DNA of 64,000 nt from Streptantibioticus silvisoli (GTDB lineage Bacteria > Actinomycetota > Actinomycetes > Streptomycetales > Streptomycetaceae), in assembly GCF_027947535.2 (NCBI RefSeq), contig NZ_JAAGKO020000005.1, positions 124,001-188,000 of the forward strand. Reading direction: 5' to 3'. The notes beneath the pieces were generated by a model. It was not told the origin of the DNA and searched no databases. It was given only the letters and a program-made list of their open reading frames with translations. Both the position numbers and the translations under genes were made by a program. Positions within the stretch are counted from its first letter, which is position 1, and every line of letters begins with the position of its first letter. Shown here piece after piece: positions 42,437 to 51,300 of the stretch.

Positions 42437-43777
42437 TTGGACGTGCCCCGCACCACTCCCGCCGGACGCCGTGGCAGACGCGCCGCCGCAGCGATCCTCG
42501 CGGCCGGCGCCCTGCTCCTGGGACTGGCCGGCGGCTCGGCCGACGCGGCCGGCGCCGCCCCGCACCCCGCGGCGCGTCCCGCCGCGACCCCGGCGTTCAA
42601 AGTGCTCGCGTTCTACGACAGCGACGAGAACGACGCCGCCCACGCCAGCTTCGACAACGAGGCCAAGCAGTGGTTCCCGCAGGTCGCGGCGGCGAACAAC
42701 TTCTCGTGGACCGCCACCGACGACTGGTCGAAGGTCAACGCCTCCACCCTGTCGCAGTACCAGGTCGTCATGTTCCTCGACGACCTCCCGCAGACGTCGG
42801 CCGAACAGACCGCGTTCCAGCAGTACATGGACAACGGCGGCGGCTGGATGGGCTTCCACGTCTCCGCCTTCAACACCGACCCGTCGACCTGGTCGTGGTA
42901 CCACAACACCTTCCTGGGCACCGGCGCGTTCGTCTCCAACAGCTGGGGCCCCACGAGCGTCACGCTCAAGGTCGAGGACCCCTCGACCCCGGCCACCGCC
43001 GGCCTGCCCGCCACCATCGGCTCGTCGGTCAGCGAGTGGTACAGCTGGGCCAACGACCTGCGCAAGAACCCGGACATCGACATCCTCGCGTCCATCGACC
43101 CGTCCAGCTTCCCGGTCGGCACCGACCCCGACCAGACCTGGTACAGCGGTTACTACCCCATCGTGTGGACCAACAAGAACTACCGGATGATGTACGCCAA
43201 CTTCGGGCACAACGCGATGGACTACACCGACAACACCACCTTGTCGCTGACCTTCGGCAGCGCCCAGCAGGACCAGCTCGTCCTCCAGGAACTGCTGTCG
43301 CTCGGCGGGGACTCCGCCGCGCCCGCCCCCATGCCCGCGTACTCCTCCAGCGCCTGGTACAGCCTGTCCAGCGCCGCCAGCCTCAAGTGCGCCGACGCCC
43401 GTTCGGCCGCCACCGCCAACGGCACGGCGGTCCAGCAGTACACCTGCAACGGCACCGACGCGCAGCAGTTCCAGCTCCAGCCCACCAGCGACGGCTACGT
43501 GCGCGTCAACGACCGCGCCGACAGCTCCGAGGTCCTCGACGTCACCGACGTCTCCACCGCCGACGGCGCCCCCATCCAGCTGTGGGACTACTCCGACGGC
43601 ACCAACCAGCAGTGGAAGCCGGTCGCCGAGAACAGCTGGACGTACCACTTCGTCAACCGCAACAGCGGCAAGTGCCTGAGCGCCGCGAGCGACTCCACCG
43701 CCGACAGCGTCCAGCTGGTCCAGGCCACCTGCGACGGCAGCACCCTCCAGTCCTTCCGCCTCCAGCCCGCCGCCTGA
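42437..43777 (+). CDS. Secreted ThuA-like domain plus ricin-type (CBM13) lectin domain protein
   Basis: The 446-residue protein starts with a signal peptide (RRGRR, then AAAAILAAGALLLGLAGGSADAAGA). A ThuA-like class I amidotransferase-fold domain follows (KVLAFYDSDENDAAHASF, VVMFLDD, NGGGWMGFHVSA, PIVWTNKNYRMMYANFGHN), then a ricin B/CBM13 domain with three QxW-type repeats (QQYTCNGTDAQQFQLQ, NQQWKPV, TLQSFRLQ). ThuA domains occur in exported sugar-acting or sugar-binding proteins; the exact activity is unknown. TTG at 42437 is chosen as start because GAGGAAGGGA precedes it by 6 bases and the signal peptide follows directly. An upstream dre-like site suggests control by amino-sugar supply. 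Confidence 0.85.
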   Translation: MDVPRTTPAGRRGRRAAAAILAAGALLLGLAGGSADAAGAAPHPAARPAATPAFKVLAFYDSDENDAAHASFDNEAKQWFPQVAAANNFSWTATDDWSKVNASTLSQYQVVMFLDDLPQTSAEQTAFQQYMDNGGGWMGFHVSAFNTDPSTWSWYHNTFLGTGAFVSNSWGPTSVTLKVEDPSTPATAGLPATIGSSVSEWYSWANDLRKNPDIDILASIDPSSFPVGTDPDQTWYSGYYPIVWTNKNYRMMYANFGHNAMDYTDNTTLSLTFGSAQQDQLVLQELLSLGGDSAAPAPMPAYSSSAWYSLSSAASLKCADARSAATANGTAVQQYTCNGTDAQQFQLQPTSDGYVRVNDRADSSEVLDVTDVSTADGAPIQLWDYSDGTNQQWKPVAENSWTYHFVNRNSGKCLSAASDSTADSVQLVQATCDGSTLQSFRLQPAA

Positions 43778-43790
43778 ACCGTCCCGCCCG

Positions 43791-43819
43791 GCCCGCTGTC
43801 CGCACCGGCGACAGCGGGC
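43791..43819 (+). terminator. Hairpin terminator after the lectin gene
   Basis: GCCCGCTGTC and GACAGCGGGC form a perfect 10-base stem around a 9-base loop, 13 bases after the stop codon. Confidence 0.85.
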
Positions 43820-43918
43820 CCGCGGCGAACGCGTCCGTCCTGCGGGGCCCGTCCGGCGCGTCCGTTCCGTGAGTTCGTCCCGGGAGTCCGTCCGGCGCGT
43901 CGTTCGCCGGCGCGTTCG

Positions 43919-43971
43919 TCCCGTGAACCCGTCCCGTGAACCCGTCCCGTGAATCCGTCCCGTGAATCCGT
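43919..43971 (+). repeat. Four tandem copies of a 13-base repeat
   Basis: Four consecutive CCCGTGAAYCCGT units (two with C, two with T at the variable base), with more degenerate relatives back to about 43845. They end 7 bases before the ribosome site of the next gene, so they form the 5' leader or promoter of that gene. Confidence 0.85.
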
Positions 43972-43990
43972 CCTACGAAGGAGAATGTCC

Positions 43991-44863
43991 GTGGGTACCG
44001 TACGCATGCTGTTACGAAGATCGTTCCAAATGGCGACCGTCGCCGCGCTGGCCTTCCTCGCGTTCGCCGTCCCCGGCGCCACCGCGGCGCAGGCGGCGGT
44101 CCCGGCCGTTCCCCACACCGCGGTCCCGGCCGTAGCGCACTCCGTGGCCCCGGCGTTGACGACCGTGTGCGCCAACCAGCCGTTCCCGGCCGGCTACATC
44201 GTGACCGCGGCGGCCACCACCGGCCTGTCCAGCCCCTGCCAGGGGTTCCTCCAGTACACGATCGCGCTCCCGACGAACGGCGCCCACGCCTGTGCCGTCG
44301 GCGCGGCCGAGATCCCGGCCGGCTGGGTCATCACCGGTTCCAGCGTCGTCGCGCAGCCGCAGTGCGCCGGCGAGTACGCCACCGACACCATCAACCAGCC
44401 CTACAACGGGATCCAGGCCTGCCTGGGCTCCACCTTCCCGTCGCCCTACGTGCTCACCGCGATCACGTCCGGGAACTACGCACCGTGCGACGGCCAGGCG
44501 ATGACCCTCACCCAGCAGTACGCGGGCATCGTGGCCTGCGCCAACACGGCGGTGTGGACCGACTGGGTTGTCACGGCCGTCAGCAGCGGCTCCGCCTGCG
44601 CCGGTTACGGCCTGGAGACGCTCGACCCGGCGTACGACGGCATCGTCGCCTGCGGCCAGGGCCCGAACCCGGCCGGCTACGTGATCACCGAGAACTGGAC
44701 CACCTCCAACGGCTGCGGCCTGGACCAGGGGCTGAAGTACAACCTCCCCTACAACGGCATCCACGCCTGCGGCGACTCGACGCTGCCCACCGGCTGGTAC
44801 GTCACCTCGACCTACGCCGACAGCCTCTGCGGCCTCTTCCAGGGCGAGACGCTCCAGTCGTAG
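43991..44863 (+). CDS. Secreted protein with five Cys-containing sequence repeats
   Basis: The 290-residue protein has a signal peptide (RMLLRRSFQ, then MATVAALAFLAFAVPGATAAQA), an Ala/Pro/Val linker, then five repeats of about 38-43 residues. The repeats are marked by N-G-I-x-A-C motifs at 44272, 44402, 44519, 44633 and 44750. Each pairs this Cys with a second Cys about 20-25 residues later and shares P-x-G-Y/W-V-I-T segments. The even Cys number suggests one disulfide per repeat outside the cell. I do not recognise the family; an adhesive or surface role is a guess. GTG at 43991 is chosen because AAGGAG lies 7 bases upstream; ATG at 43985 is too close to it. Confidence 0.8.
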   Translation: MGTVRMLLRRSFQMATVAALAFLAFAVPGATAAQAAVPAVPHTAVPAVAHSVAPALTTVCANQPFPAGYIVTAAATTGLSSPCQGFLQYTIALPTNGAHACAVGAAEIPAGWVITGSSVVAQPQCAGEYATDTINQPYNGIQACLGSTFPSPYVLTAITSGNYAPCDGQAMTLTQQYAGIVACANTAVWTDWVVTAVSSGSACAGYGLETLDPAYDGIVACGQGPNPAGYVITENWTTSNGCGLDQGLKYNLPYNGIHACGDSTLPTGWYVTSTYADSLCGLFQGETLQS

Positions 44864-44898
44864 CGCTCCGCCCGGACGGTCTTCCGCCCAGGCGTGAA

Positions 44899-44937
44899 CC
44901 CCGCCGGCCCCCGGGTGGATTCCAGGGGTCGGCGGGG
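44899..44937. terminator. Hairpin terminator between convergent genes
   Basis: CCCCGCCGGCCCC pairs with GGGGTCGGCGGGG with one G-T wobble, giving a 13-base stem and a loop of about 13 bases. It serves the repeat protein gene and the convergent lamin-tail gene. Confidence 0.8.
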
Positions 44938-44967
44938 CACACGCGTCGGATCAGCGGGACCCGCGCA

Positions 44968-45411
44968 TCACCGGTGGCGGGTGCCCCAGCTCTTGCTGGC
45001 GACGACGTGGCCGGCCGCGTCGCGCAGGATCGCGGTGTCGTGGGCGTCCCAGATGCTGCCGCGGGAGTCCTGGTAGAGGTCGCGCGTGGTGTTGCGGCCG
45101 GTGCCGGTGTGGACGCGGACCGACTGGCGGGCGCCCAGGACGACATGGCCGAACCGGTAGGTGTGCCGCGCGCTGTCCGACAACGTCCAGCGGCTCAGAT
45201 CGACCCGCCCGCGTCCGTTGTTGGTGACGGTCACCCATTCGTTGTCCAGGGCCCGGTCACCCCGGCCCGGGGCGTTGTACTGGACCTGGCTGATGACCAC
45301 CTGCGGGCGTGAGACCGGGCGGTGGCCGGCGGCACCGGCCGGGACGGCGGCGGCGCCGGTGATCGTGAGAGCGGCGAGAGCGGCGGCGGCCAGGCGGGTC
45401 GTACGGAACAT
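44968..45411 (-). CDS. Secreted lamin-tail (LTD) domain protein
   Basis: The 147-residue protein has a signal peptide (MFRTTRLAAAALAALTITGAAAVPAGA) and one lamin tail domain: VVISQVQYNAPG, DNEWVTVTNNGRGRVDLSRWTLSD, HTYRFG, VRVHTGTG, and IWDAHDTAILRDAAGHVVAS. Such small exported LTD proteins are common in streptomycetes; the Ig-like domain probably binds DNA, nuclease partners or wall material, but no function is proven. Confidence 0.87.
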   Translation of the reverse strand: MFRTTRLAAAALAALTITGAAAVPAGAAGHRPVSRPQVVISQVQYNAPGRGDRALDNEWVTVTNNGRGRVDLSRWTLSDSARHTYRFGHVVLGARQSVRVHTGTGRNTTRDLYQDSRGSIWDAHDTAILRDAAGHVVASKSWGTRHR

Positions 45412-45747
45412 GTGGACCTCGTTCGTGGTGCGGGCACCCGGTGCGGTGCCGGTGACGCGGACCGGCGGTTGCCGGTGGGATCACTGTGCTCCGAGAACCG
45501 GTAGGTTTGCGTCCAAAGCGACTTTTGTTGCCTAATGCGGATAATCACGACACGCGACGATCGCCGGCGCGGGCGCCCCGGCGCGAAGTCGCGGTCCTCG
45601 GCGGTCGGTGTGCGCCCTTGACCGCTGCCCTGTCGCGTGGGGTGCCGTGCCGTGCCTTGGCGGGGCGGGGCGGGGCGGGGCGGTGGCGGAGCGGGACGGT
45701 GAGGTGCCTGGACGGCGCCGGGTTCCGCCCTGATGGGACCGGGGGGC
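45412..45747. other. Intergenic region between lamin-tail and MerR genes
   Basis: These 336 bases contain the probable lamin-tail promoter near 45490-45545 (a lower-GC stretch, read leftward as ATTAGGCAACAAAAGTCGC) and a run of five GGGGC units at 45661-45684. No gene seen. Confidence 0.4.
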
Positions 45748-46149
45748 TCAGGGCAGGCGCTCGCGGAGCGTCGCCGCGAATTCCTCCGCGCGCGGGAGTT
45801 GTTCGCGCAGGTCGGCCACGCGCTGCCGCGCGGCTTCCTCGAAACCGCCGATCCGCTGGAGGTGTTCGTCCCGTTCGCCGGTGGGGACCGGTGCACCGCC
45901 GTCCAGCCGGTCGGTGGCCTCCAGCAGCGCGCGCGTCTCCTCCGGGGTGAAGCCGAGCGGCTTCATGCGGCGGGTGACCATCAGGCGGGCGACGTCGGCG
46001 CGGGTGTCGAGGCGGCAGCCCCCCTGCGAGCGGGCGGACGGGATGACCAGCCCGGTCTCCTCGTAGTGCCTGATGGTGCGCAGGGACAACTCGGTCCGCG
46101 CGGCGACCTCGCCGATCTGCATGTGCTTGCCGTCCTCGGCCGTGGTCAC
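45748..46149 (-). CDS. MerR-family transcriptional regulator
   Basis: The 133-residue protein has an N-terminal MerR helix-turn-helix (MQIGEVAARTELSLRTIRHYEETGLVIPSARSQGG), a second helix-turn-helix half (ARLMVTRRMKPLGFTPEETRALL) and a C-terminal coiled coil (EHLQRIGGFEEAARQRVADLREQL) for dimer formation. No effector-binding Cys cluster is present. GTG at 46149 is used; ATG ten codons later is an alternative. No partner gene in the neighbourhood shows what it controls. Confidence 0.87.
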   Translation of the reverse strand: MTTAEDGKHMQIGEVAARTELSLRTIRHYEETGLVIPSARSQGGCRLDTRADVARLMVTRRMKPLGFTPEETRALLEATDRLDGGAPVPTGERDEHLQRIGGFEEAARQRVADLREQLPRAEEFAATLRERLP

Positions 46150-46425
46150 GGTCCTTCGCCCTTCCGTGGTGGGGCCGCACCCGCGCGATCCCCGGCGCCG
46201 CCCTCCACGGCAGACTCAGCGGTGAACTCACCGGCCACCACTGACGCGCGTTCGCGCCGGAGCGCACCGATCGGTCCACGACCCGCTTGCGCACTGATCG
46301 GTCCGCGACCCGCTGACGAGGCGACAGGCACGCCGGCCGAGCGGCAGCTGCCGCGATCCGTCGCCCGCCGGGACCGGACGGCCGTGGCCGGCGGCGTTGT
46401 CAGAGGTGGCTGGGAAGCTGTCCGT

Positions 46426-46683
46426 ATGGACGAACTCACGCGCCGGGTCTACGGAGCCGACCACGACGACCCAGGACCGGAGCCGGGCTGCGACTACGTC
46501 GACCTGGTCGCCGGCCCGCTGGACGGCCTGCTGCTGAACGTCACGGGCTGGACCGGCGAACGGTTGCGCGAAACCGCGATCCTGTCCACCGAGATAGGGC
46601 GTCACGGCCCCGGCGGCCACACGATGTACGGTCCTCGCCCTGGCGACCCCGCACACTGGGACTGGCGCGGCGACACCCCCTGA
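46426..46683 (+). CDS. Small hypothetical protein, 85 residues
   Basis: The predicted protein (MDELTRRVYGADHDDPGP..., with PLDGLLLNVTGW and GGHTMYGPRPGDP) is acidic, soluble and compact. Its composition and codon use fit a real gene. I do not recognise the family with certainty. No strong ribosome site is seen (GAGGTGGC about 20 bases upstream). Confidence 0.6.
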   Translation: MDELTRRVYGADHDDPGPEPGCDYVDLVAGPLDGLLLNVTGWTGERLRETAILSTEIGRHGPGGHTMYGPRPGDPAHWDWRGDTP

Positions 46684-47047
46684 CGCGCCCCGCCCGGGTT
46701 CGACGGTGGCGCGGTCCGGGGGCGGGGGCGGGTGTCCCGGAGGCCCGGCACGGCGCGGTGGCGGGGCGGGCCCGTGGCCCCGGCACGGCGCCGTCCGTGC
46801 CCCCGATCGCCGTCCCGCTCTGGCTCAACGCTCGCCTTGCCGCCGTCAGTTGGGCCGGTCCTCCGGCGTCCGTGCGACCGGGCGGCGAACGTGCTCAGGC
46901 CCGCGTCGAGCAGTCGGACCACCCGGCGGACGTCGAAGGTCACCGCGGCGCGTTGATTCGGGCGGATGGAGGGGTGGGGAAGGGTGGCGGGGGAGCGGAG
47001 GGGCGCGGGTGCGGAAGGTGTTCGTGGAATCGCCGCCGGGGGAGTGG
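46684..47047. other. Intergenic region between convergent hypothetical genes
   Basis: These 364 bases show several short ORFs on both strands but none with consistent protein-like composition; I see no gene, repeat or clear terminator. Confidence 0.4.
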
Positions 47048-47497
47048 TCAGCCGCGTGCGTCGTCCAGGGGCCAGGCTTGCTGGACGAGTTCCAGGCGGT
47101 GGTAGGCGTCGTCGAACCAGGTGTCGGGCAGGTCGACCGTGATCGTCACGCTCGTCGGCGACGCCGAGCGGTCCGTGACCGTGACGTGGGCCCGCTCGCC
47201 GTCCTCGTCGAGCCCGATGAGCAGCTCCGTCGGGCGCTTCCCCTCACGCCACCCGATGTCCTCCCCGCAGTCGAGCGCGTCCAGCGCTTCCTGCCACTCC
47301 GTCAGGTCGTCCGGGAAGACCTCAGCCGCGATGCTTCCCCGTACGAACGCGGTGTCGACGAGGATCTCCCCGACCAGCCCGTCGGCGCCGGACGCCCGGT
47401 CGGCGGACTGCTTCCCGGCGATCCGCACGATCACGCTGCCGCCCGCACCCTCCAGACGGATCAGGTCCATCGAATCTGTCGGCCTCTCGGACGCCAT
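47048..47497 (-). CDS. Hypothetical protein, DUF5959-like
   Basis: The 149-residue soluble protein (MDLIRLEGAGGSVIVRIAG..., EVFPDDLTEWQEALDALDCGEDIGW, then SVTITVDLPDTWFDDAYHRL) resembles the small actinobacterial DUF5959 family of unknown function. The region DWFDDAY with a regular beta pattern suggests an all-beta fold. The first start is used; the internal ATG at residue 10 is equally possible. It stands alone. Confidence 0.7.
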   Translation of the reverse strand: MASERPTDSMDLIRLEGAGGSVIVRIAGKQSADRASGADGLVGEILVDTAFVRGSIAAEVFPDDLTEWQEALDALDCGEDIGWREGKRPTELLIGLDEDGERAHVTVTDRSASPTSVTITVDLPDTWFDDAYHRLELVQQAWPLDDARG

Positions 47498-48001
47498 GGC
47501 CTTACCCCCACCGCTCGGTTGATCTCCCCGAGACCCTAACCGCCGGCACCGGCGCCCCGGCCGCCAGGGCCGACAGTGGGCTCCGGGGCCGTTACGGGGT
47601 TCCTGACGAACCGGGGGAACGAACGGCGGGGCGCCGGCCTTGACTTCGGCCCAGCGGCCGCCAACGCCGGTAAGGGGAGCTCACGGGGATGAACGGTTGA
47701 CGTCAGGGCAGGGGTCCGCGCGGGGGCGTGGGATGGGGTCCCGGTTCGGCAACCCTGCGCCGGTGCGGGGACAGGCTCCCGGTTTGGTTGCCGGTGTGGT
47801 CCTGGCTCCGCCTGGCACGAGAGCGGCCGACGGCGCCCCCGCGCGGGGTTCCCGGTTCGGTTCTCAGCGCGGTTCCGGTTCGACGGCGGGGGTGTGGGGT
47901 GGCGGCGGGGCCCAGCGGGGTCCCGGTTCGGCAGGTTCCCCATGAGGTCGTCACGTGAGGGCGGTTTCCGGAACGCGGATGCGGGATTCTGGTGTTGGCA
48001 C
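47498..48001. other. Non-coding stretch with short repeats
   Basis: About 500 bases without a supported gene. GGGGTCCCGGTTCGGCA occurs at 47735-47751 and again at 47917-47933, with a relative GGGGTTCCCGGTTCGG at 47845-47860. This begins the decayed region that runs to about 51.3 kb. Confidence 0.5.
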
Positions 48002-48406
48002 TCCAAAAGATGGCACGCATGGTACCCCTACTGCATCGCTCAACTCGGGGCGCTCCAGCGCGCATAGGAACGACTGACGCAGGAAGGTGTGAAGGTCGTC
48101 GCCCTGTCGGTGGACGACCAGGCGACCACGCGACAAGTGGTCGAGAAGCACGGCCTGACTTTCCCGGTCGGCCACAGCGCCGACGCTCACCAGGTCGGCG
48201 CGGTCACCGGTGCGTTCGCCCACGACGACCCCGCCCACCTGGAGTCCACCGGCTTCGTCCTCGGCCCCGAGGGCCAGGTGCTAGTCAGCGTCTACTCCAG
48301 CGGCGCCATCGGCCGGCTCGTCCCCGACGACGTCATCGGCATGATCCAGTACGTCAAGCGGCTCGCGACGACGGCTTCGTCAGTGCCGACCGAGTTGCCT
48401 GACTGA
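48002..48406 (+). pseudogene. Decayed peroxiredoxin (AhpC/TSA family)
   Basis: The frame from 48020 reads WYPYCIAQLGALQRA, a TAG stop at 48065-48067, then ERLTQEGVKVVALSVDD and a well-kept remainder (KHGLTFPVGHSAD, STGFVLGPEGQVLVSVYSSGAIGRLVPDDV). Intact relatives have WCPYC with the peroxidatic cysteine; here the first Cys is Tyr, the N-terminal strand is unrecognizable, and a stop splits the frame. The part from 48089 could still be translated but would lack the active site. The enzyme is therefore dead. Confidence 0.85.
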
Positions 48407-48644
48407 TAATCCGGCTTCACGCGCAGACCCGGTCAAGATCGGCTGCCTGACCACGGCTCACGTGGACCACGACGACAACGGCCTCGCCCTACAGCTATAA
48501 GGCCCAGACTCCGGTGCGGCTGCCCCGCCCACGGACACCCCCGCTCTCCAACTCGCTCACATCGCCCAAGGTCACGAACGCGCGGTCATAATGATTGCGT
48601 GGCCTCCAGCCCGTCGGCCGCTGACTGGTGGGTGGCCGGAGCCG
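48407..48644. other. Non-coding stretch
   Basis: Codon pattern and GC content are irregular here and I see no gene; it is probably degenerate sequence. Confidence 0.4.
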
Positions 48645-48821
48645 TCAGAGCTGACTGCGCAGTCGAGGGAGCTCGCCGATGATGACGTCACCTCGCTGCG
48701 GAACGCCAGGCCGCGAGCTGAGCAGTTCCTCCCCGATCGCCGCTTGCCAGATGTTGTACGCCAGGGCCGAGCGCGTGTTCCTCGTCGTTTCATCGATCAG
48801 GCGGATGTGGCCCCACTGCAT
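48645..48821 (-). CDS. Short ORF or gene fragment, 58 residues
   Basis: A leftward ATG frame of 58 codons (MQWGHIRLIDETTRNTRS..., ending PRLRSQL) has protein-like composition and begins 12 bases after the TetR remnant stop. Function unknown; it may be the tail of a degraded gene. Confidence 0.3.
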   Translation of the reverse strand: MQWGHIRLIDETTRNTRSALAYNIWQAAIGEELLSSRPGVPQRGDVIIGELPRLRSQL

Positions 48822-48832
48822 GGCAGCCGAGT

Positions 48833-49180
48833 TCAGGCGGCTTCAGTCGAACTGCGGCCACACGTGCGCAGCAGTAGCCCGCCCTGTAGTGCGGTGAGCA
48901 GCGCCAGGCCGAGGCGGTCGGGGTCGGCCTCGCAGCGCAGTACGCCCCGGTCGCGCATGGCGTGCAGACCATCGCGGATGGACTTCTCCCACAGGGCGAA
49001 CCCGGCCGCCACGTCCTCACGCGCCGACGCATCGACCTCGGCCGGCTCACTGCCCAGCGAGCTGATGGGACAGCCTCCGGTGGCCTGCCGCGGCGGCCGC
49101 GATCCGGTCCCGTGTCGCCCGACCCTTGCGCGTCAGGCGTGGGGCGGCGGTGACGGCCTCATCTGCTCGTATGTCGTCAC
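48833..49180 (-). pseudogene. TetR-family regulator with internal deletion
   Basis: The upstream end reads RLTRKGRATRDRIAAAAA, the start of a TetR helix-turn-helix domain. After a frameshift the sequence continues directly with GCPISSLGSEPAEVDASARED and ADPDRLGLALLTALQGGLLL, the C-terminal end of TetR proteins of the GCP(I/L)xSL type. About 100 residues between them are missing, so the gene was cut by an internal deletion. A lower-GC stretch at 49190-49215 was probably its promoter. Confidence 0.8.
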
Positions 49181-49329
49181 GGCACCGATTTTGGAGTATT
49201 CGTTACAAGAATATCGTCCGTCCGACGAAGCGACAGTGCCTCGCGACTGCCGCCGAACCGTCAACGGACCAGGTGAGTGACGGCGATCGCGGCGTGTCGG
49301 GCAGAGGCGGCGATGCCGGTTCGTGAATT

Positions 49330-49402
49330 CGTTGACTGGTTGTTGTTGACGTCAACGATGTGATGACGTCAAGTCGTTGTCGCAATCAACGACCAGTCAA
49401 CG
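49330..49402. repeat. Imperfect inverted repeat with inner TGACGTCA palindromes
   Basis: CGTTGACTGGTTGTTG (49330-49345) pairs with CAACGACCAGTCAACG (49387-49402), 15 of 16 bases, around a 41-base centre that holds two TGACGTCAA elements (near 49346 and 49364). GC content is far below that of the surroundings. It could be an operator cluster, a mobile-element end or an integration site remnant. Confidence 0.75.
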
Positions 49403-49799
49403 GTTTTGGAGAACGGCAGCGCCTCTTCTGACTGTATTGCCAAGCGGCATATCGCGTCAGACGGCTCGGTCCAGGCACGGAGGCTCAGCACGGGCGGTTT
49501 TTCCCTCGCTGATCCTGCGGGCGGCGTACGTCTTCGAAGTGGGTTCAGTCGGATGCGGATAGGTGTGAAATGGGGCAGCCCCCCGCTGTAGCAGCCGTTG
49601 CGTGGAGGGTCATGCCGTGTCCTGGGCGGTGCCGACAGCACAGGCCGAGTGAAGCGATCGCCCGACGTTTTTGGTGTGGATGCGGGGATGTCGCCGCCAC
49701 CTACACAGGCCGGGGCCAGGCTGTTTGTGGAATTGGCCGGGTGCTTGGCCGTCGTCGATCGTCGCGGCCCTGTATTGGTCGGCGAGTGCTTTGATCTGC
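49403..49799. other. Stretch without a recognised gene before the transposase remnant
   Basis: Short ORFs exist on both strands but none resembles a known protein. The composition is less GC-rich than the genome average, consistent with mobile-element debris. Confidence 0.35.
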
Positions 49800-50593
49800 G
49801 GTGTCCAGAGCTGGACGATGTGCTTGTCGCCTCGTGCAGCCAGCTTCGGCAGTACAGGTGACGGTTCTGCGGCGCGAGGAGGCGGACGGGGGCCGGCAGG
49901 GGGCGGCCGTGGAGCCTGCCCCTGAAGGACTGGGCACTGCTGGTCGCGGCCTGCTGGCGCACGAACCTGACCGTGCGCCAACTGGCGCCGTTGTTCAGGA
50001 TTTCCAAGTCAGCGGTGGACCGGATCATCGACCACCTCGGGCCGATGCTCGCACTTCAGCCCCGCAAGCGGTTCACGAAGGACGCCGCGTTGATCGTGGA
50101 CGGCACCCTGGTGCCCACCCGCGATCACGCTGTCGTCGAGCAGTCGAAGAACTACCGCTACTCCACCAATCCCCAAGTTGTCATCGACACTGACAGCCGC
50201 CTGGTGGCGGCGGTCGGCCAGCCTTTGCCCGGCAATCGAAACGAACGCAGAACGTGGGAGGAGTCCAGAGAGAAGGCCGTCGTCGGCACGACCGTGACGA
50301 TCGCTGACGGCGACTATCCGGGCGCCGGACACGTAATGTCCCACCAGCGCCGCAAGGGCGAGGAACTGTCCGACCGGAAGCAGGCCCACAACAAGTCCCA
50401 TGAGCAGGTTTGCATTCGCGTCGAGCATGTCTTCGCTCGGACGAAGACCTGGCAGGTCCTCCGCGGCTGCCGTCTCAAAGGTGATGGAGTCCACCACGCC
50501 ATGCTCGGTGTCGCACGGATGCACAACCTTGCTCTCCTCGGACAGACCACTCGGTTACGCAGCAGCAGGGATGCACGTGTTCGGCACCGGTGA
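49800..50593 (+). pseudogene. IS5-family-like DDE transposase, N-terminus broken
   Basis: From 49862 the frame reads RPWSLPLKDWALLVAACW, then RTNLTVRQLAPLFRISKSAVDRIIDHL (helix-turn-helix), DAALIVDGTLVPTRDH (first catalytic Asp), a LPGNRNE segment where active relatives have PGSRHD, GDYPGAG, and VCIRVEHVFARTKTW (catalytic Glu). A stop at 49859-49861 interrupts the expected N-terminal part, and the second Asp appears lost. About 205 codons remain. No terminal inverted repeats could be located with confidence. Confidence 0.75.
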
Positions 50594-51300
50594 CATCGGT
50601 GTCCTTTTCGGCCTGAACGGTCGGCAAGGGCGAACACCACGTCGTCATCGTCCTCCCGGCTGGGAAGAAGGCGTTCGACAAGCGGCTGCCCGGCGACGAG
50701 CCCATACTCCGCGAGGTGCTCGGCAAGCTGAAGGCCAAACACGGCACCGTGCTCGTGGTCGTCGATCAGTCCCCTTCGATCGGCGCCCTACCGCTGGCAG
50801 TGGCCCGGGATCTGGGTTGCCCGTTGCCCATCTGCCCGGACTGACGATGCGCCGGACGCTGATCTCTGCCCCGGCGAGGCCAAGTCCGACGCTCGTGACG
50901 CGTTCGTCATTGCGGACGCCGCCCGCGTCATGCCCCCATGTCCTGCGTACGGTCAACCTCGAAGCCGAGGCCATCGCCGCCTGGCCTCCTTGCCCGGATC
51001 CATCCGAGCCTCGAACGCGTGCTGGAACCACGGCTCGTCCACCCGGCCCGCCTGGCCCTGCTGGAGCGGTCCGGCTGACCAGCCACTTTGCGCAAGGCTG
51101 GACGCCGCTGCCCGATCGATCTCGTCGGCCGTGAGCCCCACGCATGTTCGAGCTGTTCTCCGAGGAGCACCGCACCGCGCTCGACGAGCAGACCGCCGTC
51201 GTCGCCGGCACCGAGGCGGCCGCATCGGTCGTGCCGAGCCCGGCCCACGTCCGTTCGCTCGACTGCACCAGGTCGAACACCACGTGCCAGTCCTCAGCCG
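50592..51300 (+). pseudogene. Degenerate IS110-family transposase
   Basis: Pieces in different frames match the DEDD-type IS110 transposase in order: VLFGLN then, after a one-base shift, VGKGEHHVVIVLPAGKKAFDKRL; VLVVVDQSPSIGALPLAVA; GEAKSDARDAFVIADAARVMP; IHPSLERVLEPRLVHPARLALLERSG, followed by a stop; and FELFSEEHRTALDEQTAVVAGTEAAA. Several frameshifts and stops make it non-functional, and the C-terminal Ser-containing domain is missing. Confidence 0.8.

Noticed and set aside
43919-43971. Possible CRISPR array
   Set aside because: The units are only 13 bases, directly adjacent with no spacers, and no cas genes are present.
49598-49861. 87-codon ORF before the transposase remnant
   Set aside because: No recognizable family and overlapping ORFs of similar quality on both strands; it is more likely decayed or non-coding.
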